The notes beneath the pieces are model-generated. The model did not search any database. It was not told where the DNA came from and saw nothing but the letters and a program-made list of their open reading frames with translations. This document shows, piece by piece, positions 14,264-22,880 of a stretch of DNA of 26,163 bases. The translations under genes were made by a program, and so were the position numbers. This DNA comes from an uncultured Bacilli bacterium (GTDB taxonomy: Bacteria; Bacillota_I; Bacilli_A; RF39; UBA660), in NCBI GenBank assembly GCA_910587775.1, contig CAJUNF010000003.1:1-26163 (forward strand). Reading direction: 5' to 3'. Positions within the stretch are counted from its first letter, which is position 1. Each line of letters starts with the position of its first letter.

Positions 14264-15166
14264 AAGAATAAATAATATGATAGATATTAAAACATGTAAT
14301 AAGCGACCCTTTAAAAAGGATTTATAAGATATTAGGGTATCAGATATAATGCAATTTATTTGGGTATGAATACTTAAACCTCCAAAAGAGATAAATGATA
14401 ATGCAATTAATCCTTTTTGAAAGTTAGAGAAATTTGTTTTTATAATTTCATTTAAACCTTGTGTTAATTCTAAGAAACCTTTTAGTAGTAAATTGAGTGT
14501 TGTGTTTTCACAGCTAAAAATTGTACTAATAATAAGATAGAAACAAATGGTTCCTAAAATTAGTAATAATGTATCAAGGGCTTTTGATATGGAAAAGGAT
14601 AAAATATTACCGAAATTCTCCCTTGTTTTTGGTACTTCTATTTTTTCCCAAGAAGTATTATTTTTAGGTTTTAGTAATAATCCAATAATCATGTTTGAAA
14701 TATAATGGATAAAAATAATCCATAAAACATATTTCAAGTTATTTTTAAATATTAAAGAAAGCATGGTTAATAAAAAAAGAGGATTTGAAAAAAAGGTAAA
14801 CTGTAGTAAATGAGAAGCTTCTTGTTCTGTTATTTTCTTTTCATTTACTAATCTTTTTAAGATATAAGCACTTGATGGTGTTCCAGCAATTAAGGACATG
14901 AAAAGGGTAAAGACTCCATAAGGACTTGTGTGAAATATTTTATGAAAGAATTTACCAAAGTAATTTGCTAGTAATTCTGGTAAGTGGTAACTACTTAATA
15001 GATCACTTAAAATAAACATTGGAAAAAGAGAAGGAAAAACTTTTGTAAGCCATAGTTCTGTTCCAAATATAATATTTTCTTTTACTTCAACATTTTTTAC
15101 TAAAATTAGTAGTAATATTAGTAAAAGTGTGATAAGAATTAGAATGTTTTTTGTCTTTGAATTCAT
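14231..15166 (-). CDS. ylbJ: Sporulation integral membrane protein YlbJ
   Basis: The 311-residue, very hydrophobic protein has roughly eight membrane segments and the Gate/nucleoside-recognition signature GTPSSAYILKRLV (GTPS motif) plus WLTKVFPSLFPMFILSDLL near the start, typical of YlbJ. In Bacillus subtilis YlbJ is a forespore/mother-cell membrane protein needed for heat-resistant spores. It is shorter than B. subtilis YlbJ (about 400 aa). AGAGG precedes the ATG. It stands head-to-head with ylbL, 45 bp apart; in B. subtilis ylbJ, ylbK and ylbL are neighbours, which supports both calls. Confidence 0.85.
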   Translation of the reverse strand: MNSKTKNILILITLLLILLLILVKNVEVKENIIFGTELWLTKVFPSLFPMFILSDLLSSYHLPELLANYFGKFFHKIFHTSPYGVFTLFMSLIAGTPSSAYILKRLVNEKKITEQEASHLLQFTFFSNPLFLLTMLSLIFKNNLKYVLWIIFIHYISNMIIGLLLKPKNNTSWEKIEVPKTRENFGNILSFSISKALDTLLLILGTICFYLIISTIFSCENTTLNLLLKGFLELTQGLNEIIKTNFSNFQKGLIALSFISFGGLSIHTQINCIISDTLISYKSFLKGRLLHVLISIILFILLYSTRIAFIS

Positions 15167-15181
15167 AATTGCCTCTTTTTT

Positions 15182-15190
15182 TGATATAAT
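15182..15190 (+). promoter_or_regulatory. Extended -10 promoter of ylbL
   Basis: TGATATAAT, with a weak TTCATA -35 at 15162-15167 and 17-bp spacing; the start codon is at 15212. Confidence 0.5.
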
Positions 15191-15211
15191 ATTTTGGGTG
15201 ATAATTAATTC

Positions 15212-16216
15212 ATGTTTAACAAATATTATGAAAAATTTAAGAGTTTCATGAAGGAAAATGGGAAATTTCTTCTTTCTATTTTAGTGATTATTTTTTTATT
15301 TACCTTTGAGTTACCTTTTGTAATTTATACTCCTGGAGGATCTATTGATTTAAGTGAACGAGTTGAAGTTTTAGATGGATATTCTTCAGAAGGATCTTTA
15401 TCTATGGCATATGTTTCCATGATGAAAGGAAATATTCCGTTTTTATTATTTAGTTTTTTGATGCCAAATTGGGATATTGTATCTACTGATCAAATTAAAC
15501 CAGAAAATGAATCATTGGATGATATGATAAGAGCAGATAGAATTAGTTTAATACAAGCACAAAATAATGCTTTATTTGTTGCATTTCAAGCATCAGGCAA
15601 AGATGTTTCTATTAAGTCTCAAACAAATCATTTGGTTTATTTAAGCGAATCTGCTGATACAGATTTAAAACTTTTTGATGAAATTTTAAGTATTGATGGT
15701 AATCCTATTAAGGATTTAAATACAGTTCGTGATATTGTATCTCACTATCAAGTTGGAAGTCGGGTTTCTTTAAGTGTAGTTCGTGATGGAAAAAATAGAG
15801 AATGTTATGCTACAGTTTATGAAACAGAGGATGGACCTAAGATAGGAGTTAGTTTGGCAATTACTTATGAATATGAAACAGATCCTGATGTTTTGTTTAC
15901 TTCAAAATCAAGTGAATCTGGTCCAAGTGGAGGACTTATGAATGCCCTTGCAATTTATAATGCCTTAGTAGAAGAGGATATTACAAAAGGGAAAAAAATT
16001 ATTGGAACTGGTACGATTTCACAAGATGGTACTGTAGGAGATATTGGCGGAGTAAAGTATAAGTTACTTGGAGCTGCAAAGAAAAAAGCTGATATTTTTT
16101 TAGTACCAGAAAAAAATTATGAAGAAGCAATTCAAGTAAAAAACGAAAATGATTTAGATATTCGAATTATTTCGGTGCGTACTTTTAAAGAAGCATTAGA
16201 AGCTATTTCAAAATAG
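15212..16216 (+). CDS. ylbL: Membrane-anchored PDZ-Lon protease (YlbL)
   Basis: The 334 residues contain an N-terminal membrane anchor (about 18-38, LLSILVIIFLFTFELPFVI), an extracytoplasmic linker, a PDZ domain (about 140-200, DEILSIDGNPIKDLNTV) and a C-terminal Lon-type S16 domain. The catalytic Ser239 is in SGPSGG and Lys282 in GGVKYKLLGA; their 43-residue separation equals that of the Ser-Lys dyad of E. coli Lon. This is the YlbL/SepM family, which cuts peptides or regulatory proteins outside the membrane; in B. subtilis YlbL also removes the cell-division inhibitor YneA. It has its own extended -10 promoter and lies between ylbJ and parE. Substrate here unknown. Confidence 0.92.
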   Translation: MFNKYYEKFKSFMKENGKFLLSILVIIFLFTFELPFVIYTPGGSIDLSERVEVLDGYSSEGSLSMAYVSMMKGNIPFLLFSFLMPNWDIVSTDQIKPENESLDDMIRADRISLIQAQNNALFVAFQASGKDVSIKSQTNHLVYLSESADTDLKLFDEILSIDGNPIKDLNTVRDIVSHYQVGSRVSLSVVRDGKNRECYATVYETEDGPKIGVSLAITYEYETDPDVLFTSKSSESGPSGGLMNALAIYNALVEEDITKGKKIIGTGTISQDGTVGDIGGVKYKLLGAAKKKADIFLVPEKNYEEAIQVKNENDLDIRIISVRTFKEALEAISK

Positions 16217-16268
16217 TTTCTTTTTTATATTATTTTATTAAAATTAGGCGATTATTTGACAATTCATT

Positions 16269-16297
16269 TTGCTAAACATTCTTTAACATGATATACT
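16269..16297 (+). promoter_or_regulatory. Promoter of parE-parC
   Basis: TTGCTA (16269-16274), 17-bp spacer, extended -10 TGATATACT (TATACT 16292-16297). The ribosome site AAGGTGAAGG follows closely, so the leader is very short. A TTGACA at 16256 has no matching -10. Confidence 0.6.
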
Positions 16298-16314
16298 TTC
16301 TTAAGGTGAAGGCT

Positions 16315-18216
16315 ATGACAAAATATGATGAATCATCGATTAAAATTTTAGAAGGATTAGAAGCAGTTCGTAAAAGACCTGGTATGTATATTGGTTCTAC
16401 TGATAAACGTGGAATGCATCATTTGGTTTGGGAAATTGTCGATAATGCAATTGATGAAATTATTAATGGTTATGGAGATACTATTAAAATTACTCTTCAT
16501 AAAGATGGAAGTATAACGGTGAGTGACAATGGTCGTGGAGTTCCTATTGGAAAACATGCTAGTGGAAAAAGTACCCCAGAAGTTATTTATACGATTTTAC
16601 ATGCAGGTGGAAAATTTGAGGAAGGCGGATATAAGGTAAGTGGCGGACTTCATGGTGTTGGAGCAAGTGTAGTTAATGCTTTATCTACTTGGATGGATGT
16701 TACGATTTATAAAGAAGGTAAGATTTGTAATATTCGTTTTTCTAATGGAGGACATGTAGAGATTCCACTTAAAGTCATTGGAGAATCTAAAAAAACAGGA
16801 ACTAGTGTTACTTTTAAACCAGATGAGGAGATTTTTAAAAATTGTAGTTTTTCCTATACGACAATTTGTGAAAGAATGCAAGAAAGTGCTTTTTTACTTT
16901 CTGGAGTAACTATAGAAGTCATTGATGAAGAAGATAAAAAAGAAGCGAAGTTTCATTATGAAAATGGTTTAATTAATTTTGTTGAGTATATTAATGAAGG
17001 AAAAAATACGTTACATAAAGTGATTCATTTTGAAGGTACTAAAAATAGTATTGAAGTCGAAATTGCTATGCAATACACAGATTCTTATAACGAAAGTATC
17101 GAATCATTTGTTAATAATGTTAAAACAGGTGATGGTGGATCGCATGAAGTTGGATTTAAAACAGGGATTACGAAAGCTTTTAATGATTACGCTAAAAATA
17201 ATGGAATATTAAAGAAAGATCAAAGTTTAGAAGGTGGAGATGTAAGAGAAGGGTTGTCTGCTGTAATTTCATTAAAAATACCTGAAGCTTTATTACAGTT
17301 TGAAGGACAAACGAAAGGAAAACTTGGTACACCAGAAGCTAGAAGTGTAACAGAAAGTGTTACTTATGAGCATTTAAAATTCTTTTTAGAAGAAAATAAA
17401 GAAGCAGCTCTTACGATTTTAAATAAAGCTGTACAAAGTAAAACAGCAAGAGAGGCTGCAAGAAAAGCTCGCGAACAAGTTCGTAAGGGAACAGGTAAAA
17501 GTAATAAAGAACGAGTGTTAAGTGAGAAACTTGCAAAAGCCACAGGAAAGAATTATGAAAAAAATGAACTTTTCTTAGTCGAAGGAGATAGTGCAGGAGG
17601 GTCTGCGAAATTATATCGAAATCGAGAAACGCAAGCGATATTACCACTTCGAGGAAAAGTATTAAACTGTGAGAAAGCAAGTCAAAATGATATTGCATCC
17701 AATGCAGAGTTAAAACAAATTGAGTATGCAATTGGGGCAGGGCTTGGAGCAGATTTTGATTACAGAGATTCTAACTATGGAAAAGTAATTATTATGACCG
17801 ATGCCGATGTAGATGGTAGTCATATTCAAATTTTATTAATTACTTTCTTTTACCGATTCATGCGACCATTAATTGAAGAAGGAATGCTTTATATTGCAAC
17901 ACCTCCTTTATATTCTATCAGTAATAGTAAAGAAACAATTTATATTGCAGATGATGAAGAGTTAGAGATAGCGAAGAAGAAAATGCGTGGTAATTATAAA
18001 ATTCAACGATTTAAAGGACTAGGTGAAATGAATGCTGATGAACTTTATAAAACAACGATGGATCCTGAAAATCGAAGATTAATGCGTGTAAATCTTACGG
18101 ATGCAGCTTTAGCTGAGAAGCGTATCCATGTATTAATGGGAGATCATGTAGAACCTAGAAAAGAATGGATTAATGAAAATGTAGACTTTACATTAGAAGA
18201 CGATTTTAGGAAGTGA
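16315..18216 (+). CDS. parE: DNA topoisomerase IV subunit B
   Basis: ATPase subunit of the type IIA topoisomerase that decatenates daughter chromosomes with ParC. The GHKL ATP site is seen in VWEIVDNAIDEI (catalytic Glu, Asn), VSDNGRGVP and GGLHGVG; the TOPRIM metal site in EGDSAGG (Glu423) and DADVDG (Asp496, 498, 500), followed by HIQILLITFFYRFMRPLI. Length 633 fits ParE. The frame is open from ATG 16288, but that stretch overlaps the -10 box, while AAGGTGAAGG stands right before ATG 16315, so the latter is chosen. ParE rather than GyrB is inferred from the downstream ParC-type gene. Confidence 0.92.
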   Translation: MTKYDESSIKILEGLEAVRKRPGMYIGSTDKRGMHHLVWEIVDNAIDEIINGYGDTIKITLHKDGSITVSDNGRGVPIGKHASGKSTPEVIYTILHAGGKFEEGGYKVSGGLHGVGASVVNALSTWMDVTIYKEGKICNIRFSNGGHVEIPLKVIGESKKTGTSVTFKPDEEIFKNCSFSYTTICERMQESAFLLSGVTIEVIDEEDKKEAKFHYENGLINFVEYINEGKNTLHKVIHFEGTKNSIEVEIAMQYTDSYNESIESFVNNVKTGDGGSHEVGFKTGITKAFNDYAKNNGILKKDQSLEGGDVREGLSAVISLKIPEALLQFEGQTKGKLGTPEARSVTESVTYEHLKFFLEENKEAALTILNKAVQSKTAREAARKAREQVRKGTGKSNKERVLSEKLAKATGKNYEKNELFLVEGDSAGGSAKLYRNRETQAILPLRGKVLNCEKASQNDIASNAELKQIEYAIGAGLGADFDYRDSNYGKVIIMTDADVDGSHIQILLITFFYRFMRPLIEEGMLYIATPPLYSISNSKETIYIADDEELEIAKKKMRGNYKIQRFKGLGEMNADELYKTTMDPENRRLMRVNLTDAALAEKRIHVLMGDHVEPRKEWINENVDFTLEDDFRK

Positions 18217-18221
18217 AAAAA

Positions 18222-20714
18222 ATGGCACGAAAAAAAGAAGAAAAAACAATTGTAGAAAAAATATTTGATTATAGTCTTGAAGAAATTATGGGGACTGGTT
18301 TTGGAAGATATGCAAAAGAGATTATTCAAGAGCGTGCACTTCCTGATGTTCGGGATGGATTAAAACCAGTACAACGCCGTATTTTATATGGTATGTATGC
18401 TTCTCATTTTACTTACGATAAACCATATCGAAAAAGTGCTCGTGCAGTTGGAGATATTATGGGAAAATATCATCCACATGGAGATTCTTCTATTTATGAT
18501 GCGTTAATCCGAATGAGTCAACCATGGAAAATGCGAGAAGTATTTATTGATATTCATGGAAATAACGGAAGTATTGATGGCGATGGACCAGCAGCGATGC
18601 GTTATACAGAGTCTCGTCTTTCTAAGTTTGCAGAAGTAATGCTTACTTCGATTAAGAAAAATACAGTTGAAATGACTTATAACTTTGATGATACAGAATT
18701 AGAACCAACAGTATTACCAGCAGGTTTTCCAAATTTGCTCGTTAATGGGTCTACAGGAATTAGTGCAGGGTATGCCACTAATATTCCACCGCATAATTTA
18801 GGAGAAGTTATTGATGCAACGGTAAAGAGAATTGAAAGCCCAAATTGTAAATTAGAAACCATTATGGAAGTTTTAAAAGGACCTGATTATCCGACTTATG
18901 GAGTATTGGAAGGAAAAAATGGGCTAATTGATGCTTATCGTACTGGAAAAGGAAAAGTTGTTTTAAAAGCGAAAACAGAAGTTGTTAAATCTGGAAATCA
19001 TGAACAAATTGTTGTATCATCTATTCCTTATGAAGTGGTCAAAGAACAGTTAATCAAAAAAATCAATGAAATTCGAATTGATAAAAAAGTGGAAGGAATT
19101 AATGAAGTTATTGATGAATCAGATCATGAGAATTTAGCACGGATTGTCATTGATTTAAAAAATGGTGCTAATTCAGAACTTGTTTTAAATTATTTACTTA
19201 AGAATACTGATTTGCAAATCAATTATAATTTTAATATGGTTGCGATTGTTAATCGTCGTCCAAAGTTAGTGGGTATTTTAGATATTTTAGATGCTTTTAT
19301 TACTCATCAAAGAGAGGTTGTAAGAAGAAGAACGCAGTTTGATTTAGATCAAGCAAAAGTGCAATATCATATTTTAGAAGGTTTAGTAAAAGCAATTAGT
19401 ATTTTAGATGAAGTAATACGAGTAATTAGAGCTAGTAAAAATAAAAGTGATGCCATAGATAATTTAGTTAAAGAATTTGAATTTACGTTTGAACAAGCAA
19501 AAGCTATTGTGGAGTTACAACTTTATCGTTTAACAAATACAGATATTGTAGCAATTGAACAAGAGATGAAAGAGCTTGAGAAAAATATTTATTTATGGAC
19601 ACAAATTTTAAATAATGAAGAAGCTTTGAAACATGTAATGAAAACAGAACTTAAAATTATTAAAAAAGAATATGGTAATCCTAGAAGAACAGAAATACGT
19701 GATGAAGTAACGGAAATTAAACTTGATATGAAGAGTATGATTCCAAAAGAAAATGTTTTGGTTGTTGTAACAAATGAAGGGTATGTCAAACGTGTTAGTC
19801 TTAAGAGTTATGCATCTAGTAATGGAGAAGAGACTACTTTAAAACCTGGGGATTATGTAACAGGAATGTATCAAACTACAACGTTAGATTCTTTAATTAT
19901 TTTTACTAATTTAGGAAACTATTTATTTATTCCTGTTCATAAAATACCAGAAGTAAAATGGAAAGAGCTTGGAAAACATATTAATAATGTAGTAATGCTT
20001 CAAACAGATGAAAAAGTAGTTGCAAGTTGTTTATTTGATTCAAAGAAAAAATTAGTTACTGTCACTAGACATGGTATGATTAAGAGAACTTTGATGAGTG
20101 AGTATATGGTAAGCAGAACTTCTAAGACTATGATGGCTATGAAATTAAAAGAGAATGATGAAGTTGTACAGGTGTTTGAAGAAAAAGCTCATATTATGCT
20201 TGTTTCTAAATTAGGTTATTATGTTAATTTTGTTCCTAGTGAGGTTCCACTAGTTGGTGTACGTGGAAGTGGAGTAAAAGGAATTAATCTAAAAGATGAT
20301 CAAGTTATTTGTGCATTTGGATATGATAATACGGATTATTTAGATGTTATTACTTCTCAAAAAACTGCAAAGAGATTGAAACTAGAAGAGATATTAGAAA
20401 CTGGAAGAGCAAAACGTGGTAATTCACTTATGAAAAAAGTAAAATCAGTAAATTATGAGATTTTAAATGTTATTCCAATGAATGCGAGAGATATATTAGT
20501 ATTAAAATCAGATAGCGAGCTTAGAGAAATCAAAAATAGTGAAATTGCTATTATGGATATTACTAGTAATGGATCTAATATTTCTAAATATAGTATTGAT
20601 GCAGCGTTTAAAAAAGTAGAAATAGATCAAAGTAAAGAAAATAATGATTATGAAGAAACTACACTTTCTAAAGAAATGACAATTGATGATTTTATTGACG
20701 ATTTTAAGTTTTAG
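18222..20714 (+). CDS. parC: DNA topoisomerase IV subunit A
   Basis: Breakage-rejoining subunit partnering ParE. The start MARKKEEKTIVEKIFDYSLE, then the winged-helix DVRDGLKPVQRRILYGM, the active-site AAMRYTE with Tyr128, and the C-terminal beta-pinwheel (repeats such as VKRVSLKSY, IKRTLMSEY, GVRGSGVKGI) are all present; the GyrA-specific QRRGGRG box is missing, which favours ParC. In the quinolone region Ser89 and Asp93 are at the positions of S. aureus Ser80 and Glu84, i.e. not a typical resistance state. Length 830 is normal. AGGAAG ends eight bases before ATG 18222; a GTG at 18213 lies inside the SD region and is rejected. It starts 5 bp after parE and ends in a hairpin terminator. Confidence 0.93.
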   Translation: MARKKEEKTIVEKIFDYSLEEIMGTGFGRYAKEIIQERALPDVRDGLKPVQRRILYGMYASHFTYDKPYRKSARAVGDIMGKYHPHGDSSIYDALIRMSQPWKMREVFIDIHGNNGSIDGDGPAAMRYTESRLSKFAEVMLTSIKKNTVEMTYNFDDTELEPTVLPAGFPNLLVNGSTGISAGYATNIPPHNLGEVIDATVKRIESPNCKLETIMEVLKGPDYPTYGVLEGKNGLIDAYRTGKGKVVLKAKTEVVKSGNHEQIVVSSIPYEVVKEQLIKKINEIRIDKKVEGINEVIDESDHENLARIVIDLKNGANSELVLNYLLKNTDLQINYNFNMVAIVNRRPKLVGILDILDAFITHQREVVRRRTQFDLDQAKVQYHILEGLVKAISILDEVIRVIRASKNKSDAIDNLVKEFEFTFEQAKAIVELQLYRLTNTDIVAIEQEMKELEKNIYLWTQILNNEEALKHVMKTELKIIKKEYGNPRRTEIRDEVTEIKLDMKSMIPKENVLVVVTNEGYVKRVSLKSYASSNGEETTLKPGDYVTGMYQTTTLDSLIIFTNLGNYLFIPVHKIPEVKWKELGKHINNVVMLQTDEKVVASCLFDSKKKLVTVTRHGMIKRTLMSEYMVSRTSKTMMAMKLKENDEVVQVFEEKAHIMLVSKLGYYVNFVPSEVPLVGVRGSGVKGINLKDDQVICAFGYDNTDYLDVITSQKTAKRLKLEEILETGRAKRGNSLMKKVKSVNYEILNVIPMNARDILVLKSDSELREIKNSEIAIMDITSNGSNISKYSIDAAFKKVEIDQSKENNDYEETTLSKEMTIDDFIDDFKF

Positions 20715-20728
20715 ATTTTAAGCATAAA

Positions 20729-20768
20729 AATCACTTATTTTCACTAAAATGTAATAGGTGATTTTTTT
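20729..20768 (+). terminator. Terminator of parC that contains the ylbD ribosome site
   Basis: Stem AATCACTTATT (20729-20739) and AATAGGTGATT (20753-20763), 11 bp with one G-U pair, followed by a T7 run up to the ATG at 20769. The 3' arm includes AGGTGA, the only ribosome site for the next gene. Confidence 0.7.
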
Positions 20769-21128
20769 ATGAATAAGAAAGAGGAATTTAAAATATTTGC
20801 ATCACGACATCCTGAGCTTGTTCATTATGTTAAAACAGGGGAAATGTCTTGGCAAAAGTTTTATGAAATTTATGATATATATGGAGAATCAGAAAGTGCT
20901 TGGAAAGATTATTTTGTAACTTCTAGTACAAGTAGTGATACAACCAACTTAGGTGGAATTGCAGATAAATTAAAAAGTATTGATATGAATTCGATTCAAG
21001 AGCATATAAAAACTGCTCAAAAGGCACTTAATTTAGTATCAGAACTTACTTCTAAAGGGAGTGATAGTGTGTCTAGTATGAAAGGACCGATTACACCAAG
21101 GCCTTTGAATAAATTTTTTGAGGATTAA
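20769..21128 (+). CDS. ylbD: YlbD-like spore coat protein
   Basis: The 119-residue product begins NKKEEFKIFASRHPELVHYV followed by KTGEMSWQKFYEIYDIYGE, the conserved head of the YlbD coat-protein family (a basic helix, HP, then SWQ-F-YE). The middle is Ser/Thr-rich and the end has GPITPRPLNKFFED. In B. subtilis YlbD is a spore coat protein. The ribosome site is AGGTGA, seven T residues before the ATG and buried in the terminator hairpin. It is followed after 2 bp by the YlbE-like gene, the same order as ylbD-ylbE in Bacillus. Confidence 0.8.
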   Translation: MNKKEEFKIFASRHPELVHYVKTGEMSWQKFYEIYDIYGESESAWKDYFVTSSTSSDTTNLGGIADKLKSIDMNSIQEHIKTAQKALNLVSELTSKGSDSVSSMKGPITPRPLNKFFED

Positions 21129-21130
21129 TT

Positions 21131-21355
21131 ATGGAATTTAGTTTACAAATGAAATTAAAACAAGAAAAAAATATGTATCAATATTTGAAATCAAATTCTT
21201 ATTGGATTAAAAATTTAAATCGAAATAGTAGTGAATATGCTTCTTTTGTAGAAGCAATGAAGGATCTTTATCATCTTAGAACAACAGATAAAATTAGTGA
21301 TGCAATAGATAATATTGATTTAATTAGTAGTTTTTTAGGAGCTTTTAAATCTTAA
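21131..21355 (+). CDS. ylbE: YlbE-like protein
   Basis: The 74-residue product has QYLKSNSYWIKNLNRNSSEY, matching the YlbE family core (short helix, YW-K-L-RNP pattern), and a C-terminal helix ending in FLGAFKS, like the MMGMFQ-type tail of YlbE. No signal peptide or membrane segment. GAGGATTAATT precedes the ATG and overlaps the ylbD stop, so translation is coupled. Function in B. subtilis is unknown, though it is a partner of the coat gene ylbD. Confidence 0.78.
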   Translation: MEFSLQMKLKQEKNMYQYLKSNSYWIKNLNRNSSEYASFVEAMKDLYHLRTTDKISDAIDNIDLISSFLGAFKS

Positions 21356-21419
21356 AAAACTTTTTTTATGTGTTTTTAGAAAAAAAGTAGTAGAATCCCA
21401 AATAGATTCTTAGATTTAG

Positions 21420-21449
21420 TTGACTTCATTTTGCTTCATGAGATATAAT
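21420..21449 (+). promoter_or_regulatory. Sigma-A-like promoter of the pilin-like gene
   Basis: TTGACT (21420-21425), 18-bp spacer, TATAAT (21444-21449), then AAAGAGG at 21464-21470 before ATG 21479. Confidence 0.75.
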
Positions 21450-21478
21450 GTTAGTAATAATAGAAAGAGGTTCTAGAT

Positions 21479-21937
21479 ATGAAACAAAGAAATTTAAATC
21501 AAAGCGGTTTTACATTGATAGAATTACTTGCTGTAATTTCCGTTTTAGCAATTTTAATGTTACTTGCAACTAGTAGTGTTACATCTATTATTGCTAATTC
21601 GGCAAAAAGAGCTTTTGTAATTGATGCTCAAAGTGTTGTAGAAACTGCTAAAATAGCTTATACTGATACTTTGTTGAGTGGAAAGTTAACTGGAACTCAT
21701 TTTTGTATGTCTCTTGATTATTTAAAAGGACAATATGTTGATAAAATCGCATCATCTTATACTGGCAGTGTTGAGATTGCTGTAGTAGGTGGAGTAGCTA
21801 CTTATACTTTGTGGCTTTCTAATAATAAATATCAAGTAGAAGGCGCTGAGTATTCTAAGATTGAAGCTGAAACAAAAGATTATACTGCAAATGCCTCAAC
21901 AACTTGTGGTGGTAATGGAACATTAGTTACAAAATAA
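21479..21937 (+). CDS. Type IV pilin-like protein
   Basis: The leader NLNQSG/FTLIELLAVISVLAIL has the Gly/Phe cut, Glu+5 and hydrophobic helix of type IV pilins, here with the canonical FTLIE. About 135 exported residues follow with two Cys (HFCMSL and TTCGGNG near the ends) able to form the classic pilin C-terminal disulfide. It is longer than ComGC and looks like a structural or pilin-like subunit. Own sigma-A promoter and own terminator, so it is monocistronic, separated by about 7 kb from the other two pilin-like genes. Confidence 0.8.
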   Translation: MKQRNLNQSGFTLIELLAVISVLAILMLLATSSVTSIIANSAKRAFVIDAQSVVETAKIAYTDTLLSGKLTGTHFCMSLDYLKGQYVDKIASSYTGSVEIAVVGGVATYTLWLSNNKYQVEGAEYSKIEAETKDYTANASTTCGGNGTLVTK

Positions 21938-21959
21938 GGCTCAGTATGAGTCTTTTTTT
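21937..21959 (+). terminator. Terminator after the pilin-like gene
   Basis: GGCTCA-GTA-TGAGTC (one G-U pair) followed by T7; ends just before the AGGAGG site of nfo. Confidence 0.75.
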
Positions 21960-21971
21960 AGGAGGTTTTTT

Positions 21972-22880
21972 ATGATATTAGGATGTCATGTTTCGTTTTC
22001 AGAAAATGGATTATATGGAAGTGCTAAAAGTGCACATGAATATTTAGCTAATGCTTTTATGTTTTATACAGGTGCTCCTCAAAATACAATTCGAAAAAGT
22101 TTAAAAGAGGAAGATATTTTAAATGCACATGAGTTTATGAAAACTCATCAGATATCTTTAGAACATGTGATTTGCCATGCTCCGTATATTATTAATTTAG
22201 CAAATAAAACCAATTTGGATAAATGGAATTTTAGTATTACTTTTTTACGTCAAGAAATTTTAAGATGTCTTAAAATGGGAGTTAAAAAAATGGTACTTCA
22301 TCCAGGAAGCGCTTTAGCTCTTTCACGTTTTGAAGCTTTAGATAATATTGTTGAAGCTTTAAATCAAGTAATGGATGGGTTAGACTTTACATTGTTACTT
22401 GAAACTATGGCAGGTAAGGGTAGTGAATGTGGATGTACTTTAGAAGAGGTTAAATATATTTTAGACTCTGTTTTAGAAAAGAATAAATTTCAAGTATGCA
22501 TTGATACTTGTCATTTAAATGATGCTGGGTATGATTTAAATGATTTTGATTCTTTTTTAGATTTATTTGATCAATTGATTGGTATTTCAAAAATAGGGTG
22601 TGTTCATTTAAATGATAGTAAAAATGTTTTAGCAAGCCATAAGGATCGTCATGAAAATTTGGGATTCGGCACTATTTCTTTTGAAACGCTTTTAAAGATT
22701 TGTTATCATGAAAAACTAAAAGAAGTTCCTAAAATTTTAGAAACTCCTTTTGTAGGGTACTCTATTAATGATAAAAAACGAATCTATCCGCCATATCGTT
22801 TTGAGATAGAGATGATTCGGAAAAGACAATTTGATCCTGATCTTTATATAAAAATTCGTGAATATTATAAAAATGCTTGA
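21972..22880 (+). CDS. nfo: Endonuclease IV
   Basis: AP endonuclease of base-excision repair, a TIM-barrel trinuclear zinc enzyme, which nicks DNA 5' of abasic sites. All nine zinc ligands of E. coli Nfo have counterparts: His69, His110, Glu144, Asp178, His181, His212, Asp225, His227, Glu257. Signature stretches are HPGSALA, IDTCHLNDAGYD, VHLNDSKN and HKDRHENLGFG. Length 302 is typical (B. subtilis YqfS 297). A strong AGGAGG is followed by a T6 spacer before the ATG. No promoter is seen between the preceding terminator and this gene, so transcription must read through or start in the upstream gene. It overlaps the convergent yqfT-like gene by 16 bp. Confidence 0.95.
   Translation: MILGCHVSFSENGLYGSAKSAHEYLANAFMFYTGAPQNTIRKSLKEEDILNAHEFMKTHQISLEHVICHAPYIINLANKTNLDKWNFSITFLRQEILRCLKMGVKKMVLHPGSALALSRFEALDNIVEALNQVMDGLDFTLLLETMAGKGSECGCTLEEVKYILDSVLEKNKFQVCIDTCHLNDAGYDLNDFDSFLDLFDQLIGISKIGCVHLNDSKNVLASHKDRHENLGFGTISFETLLKICYHEKLKEVPKILETPFVGYSINDKKRIYPPYRFEIEMIRKRQFDPDLYIKIREYYKNA

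Noticed and set aside
16256..16261. TTGACA as -35 of parE
   Set aside because: No -10 lies at suitable spacing; TTGCTA at 16269 pairs with the extended -10 at exactly 17 bp.
16288..16314. Upstream ATG start for parE
   Set aside because: It overlaps the -10 box, and the extra residues are not part of the ParE family start.
17411..17731. 106-codon minus-strand ORF inside parE
   Set aside because: Lies wholly antisense to a well-supported gene, lacks a ribosome site, and its composition mirrors the parE codons.
21359..21388. ACTTTTTTT / AAAAAAAGT inverted repeat as a terminator after ylbE
   Set aside because: An almost pure A-T stem with a 12-nt loop and no U tract after it; likely chance in this base composition.
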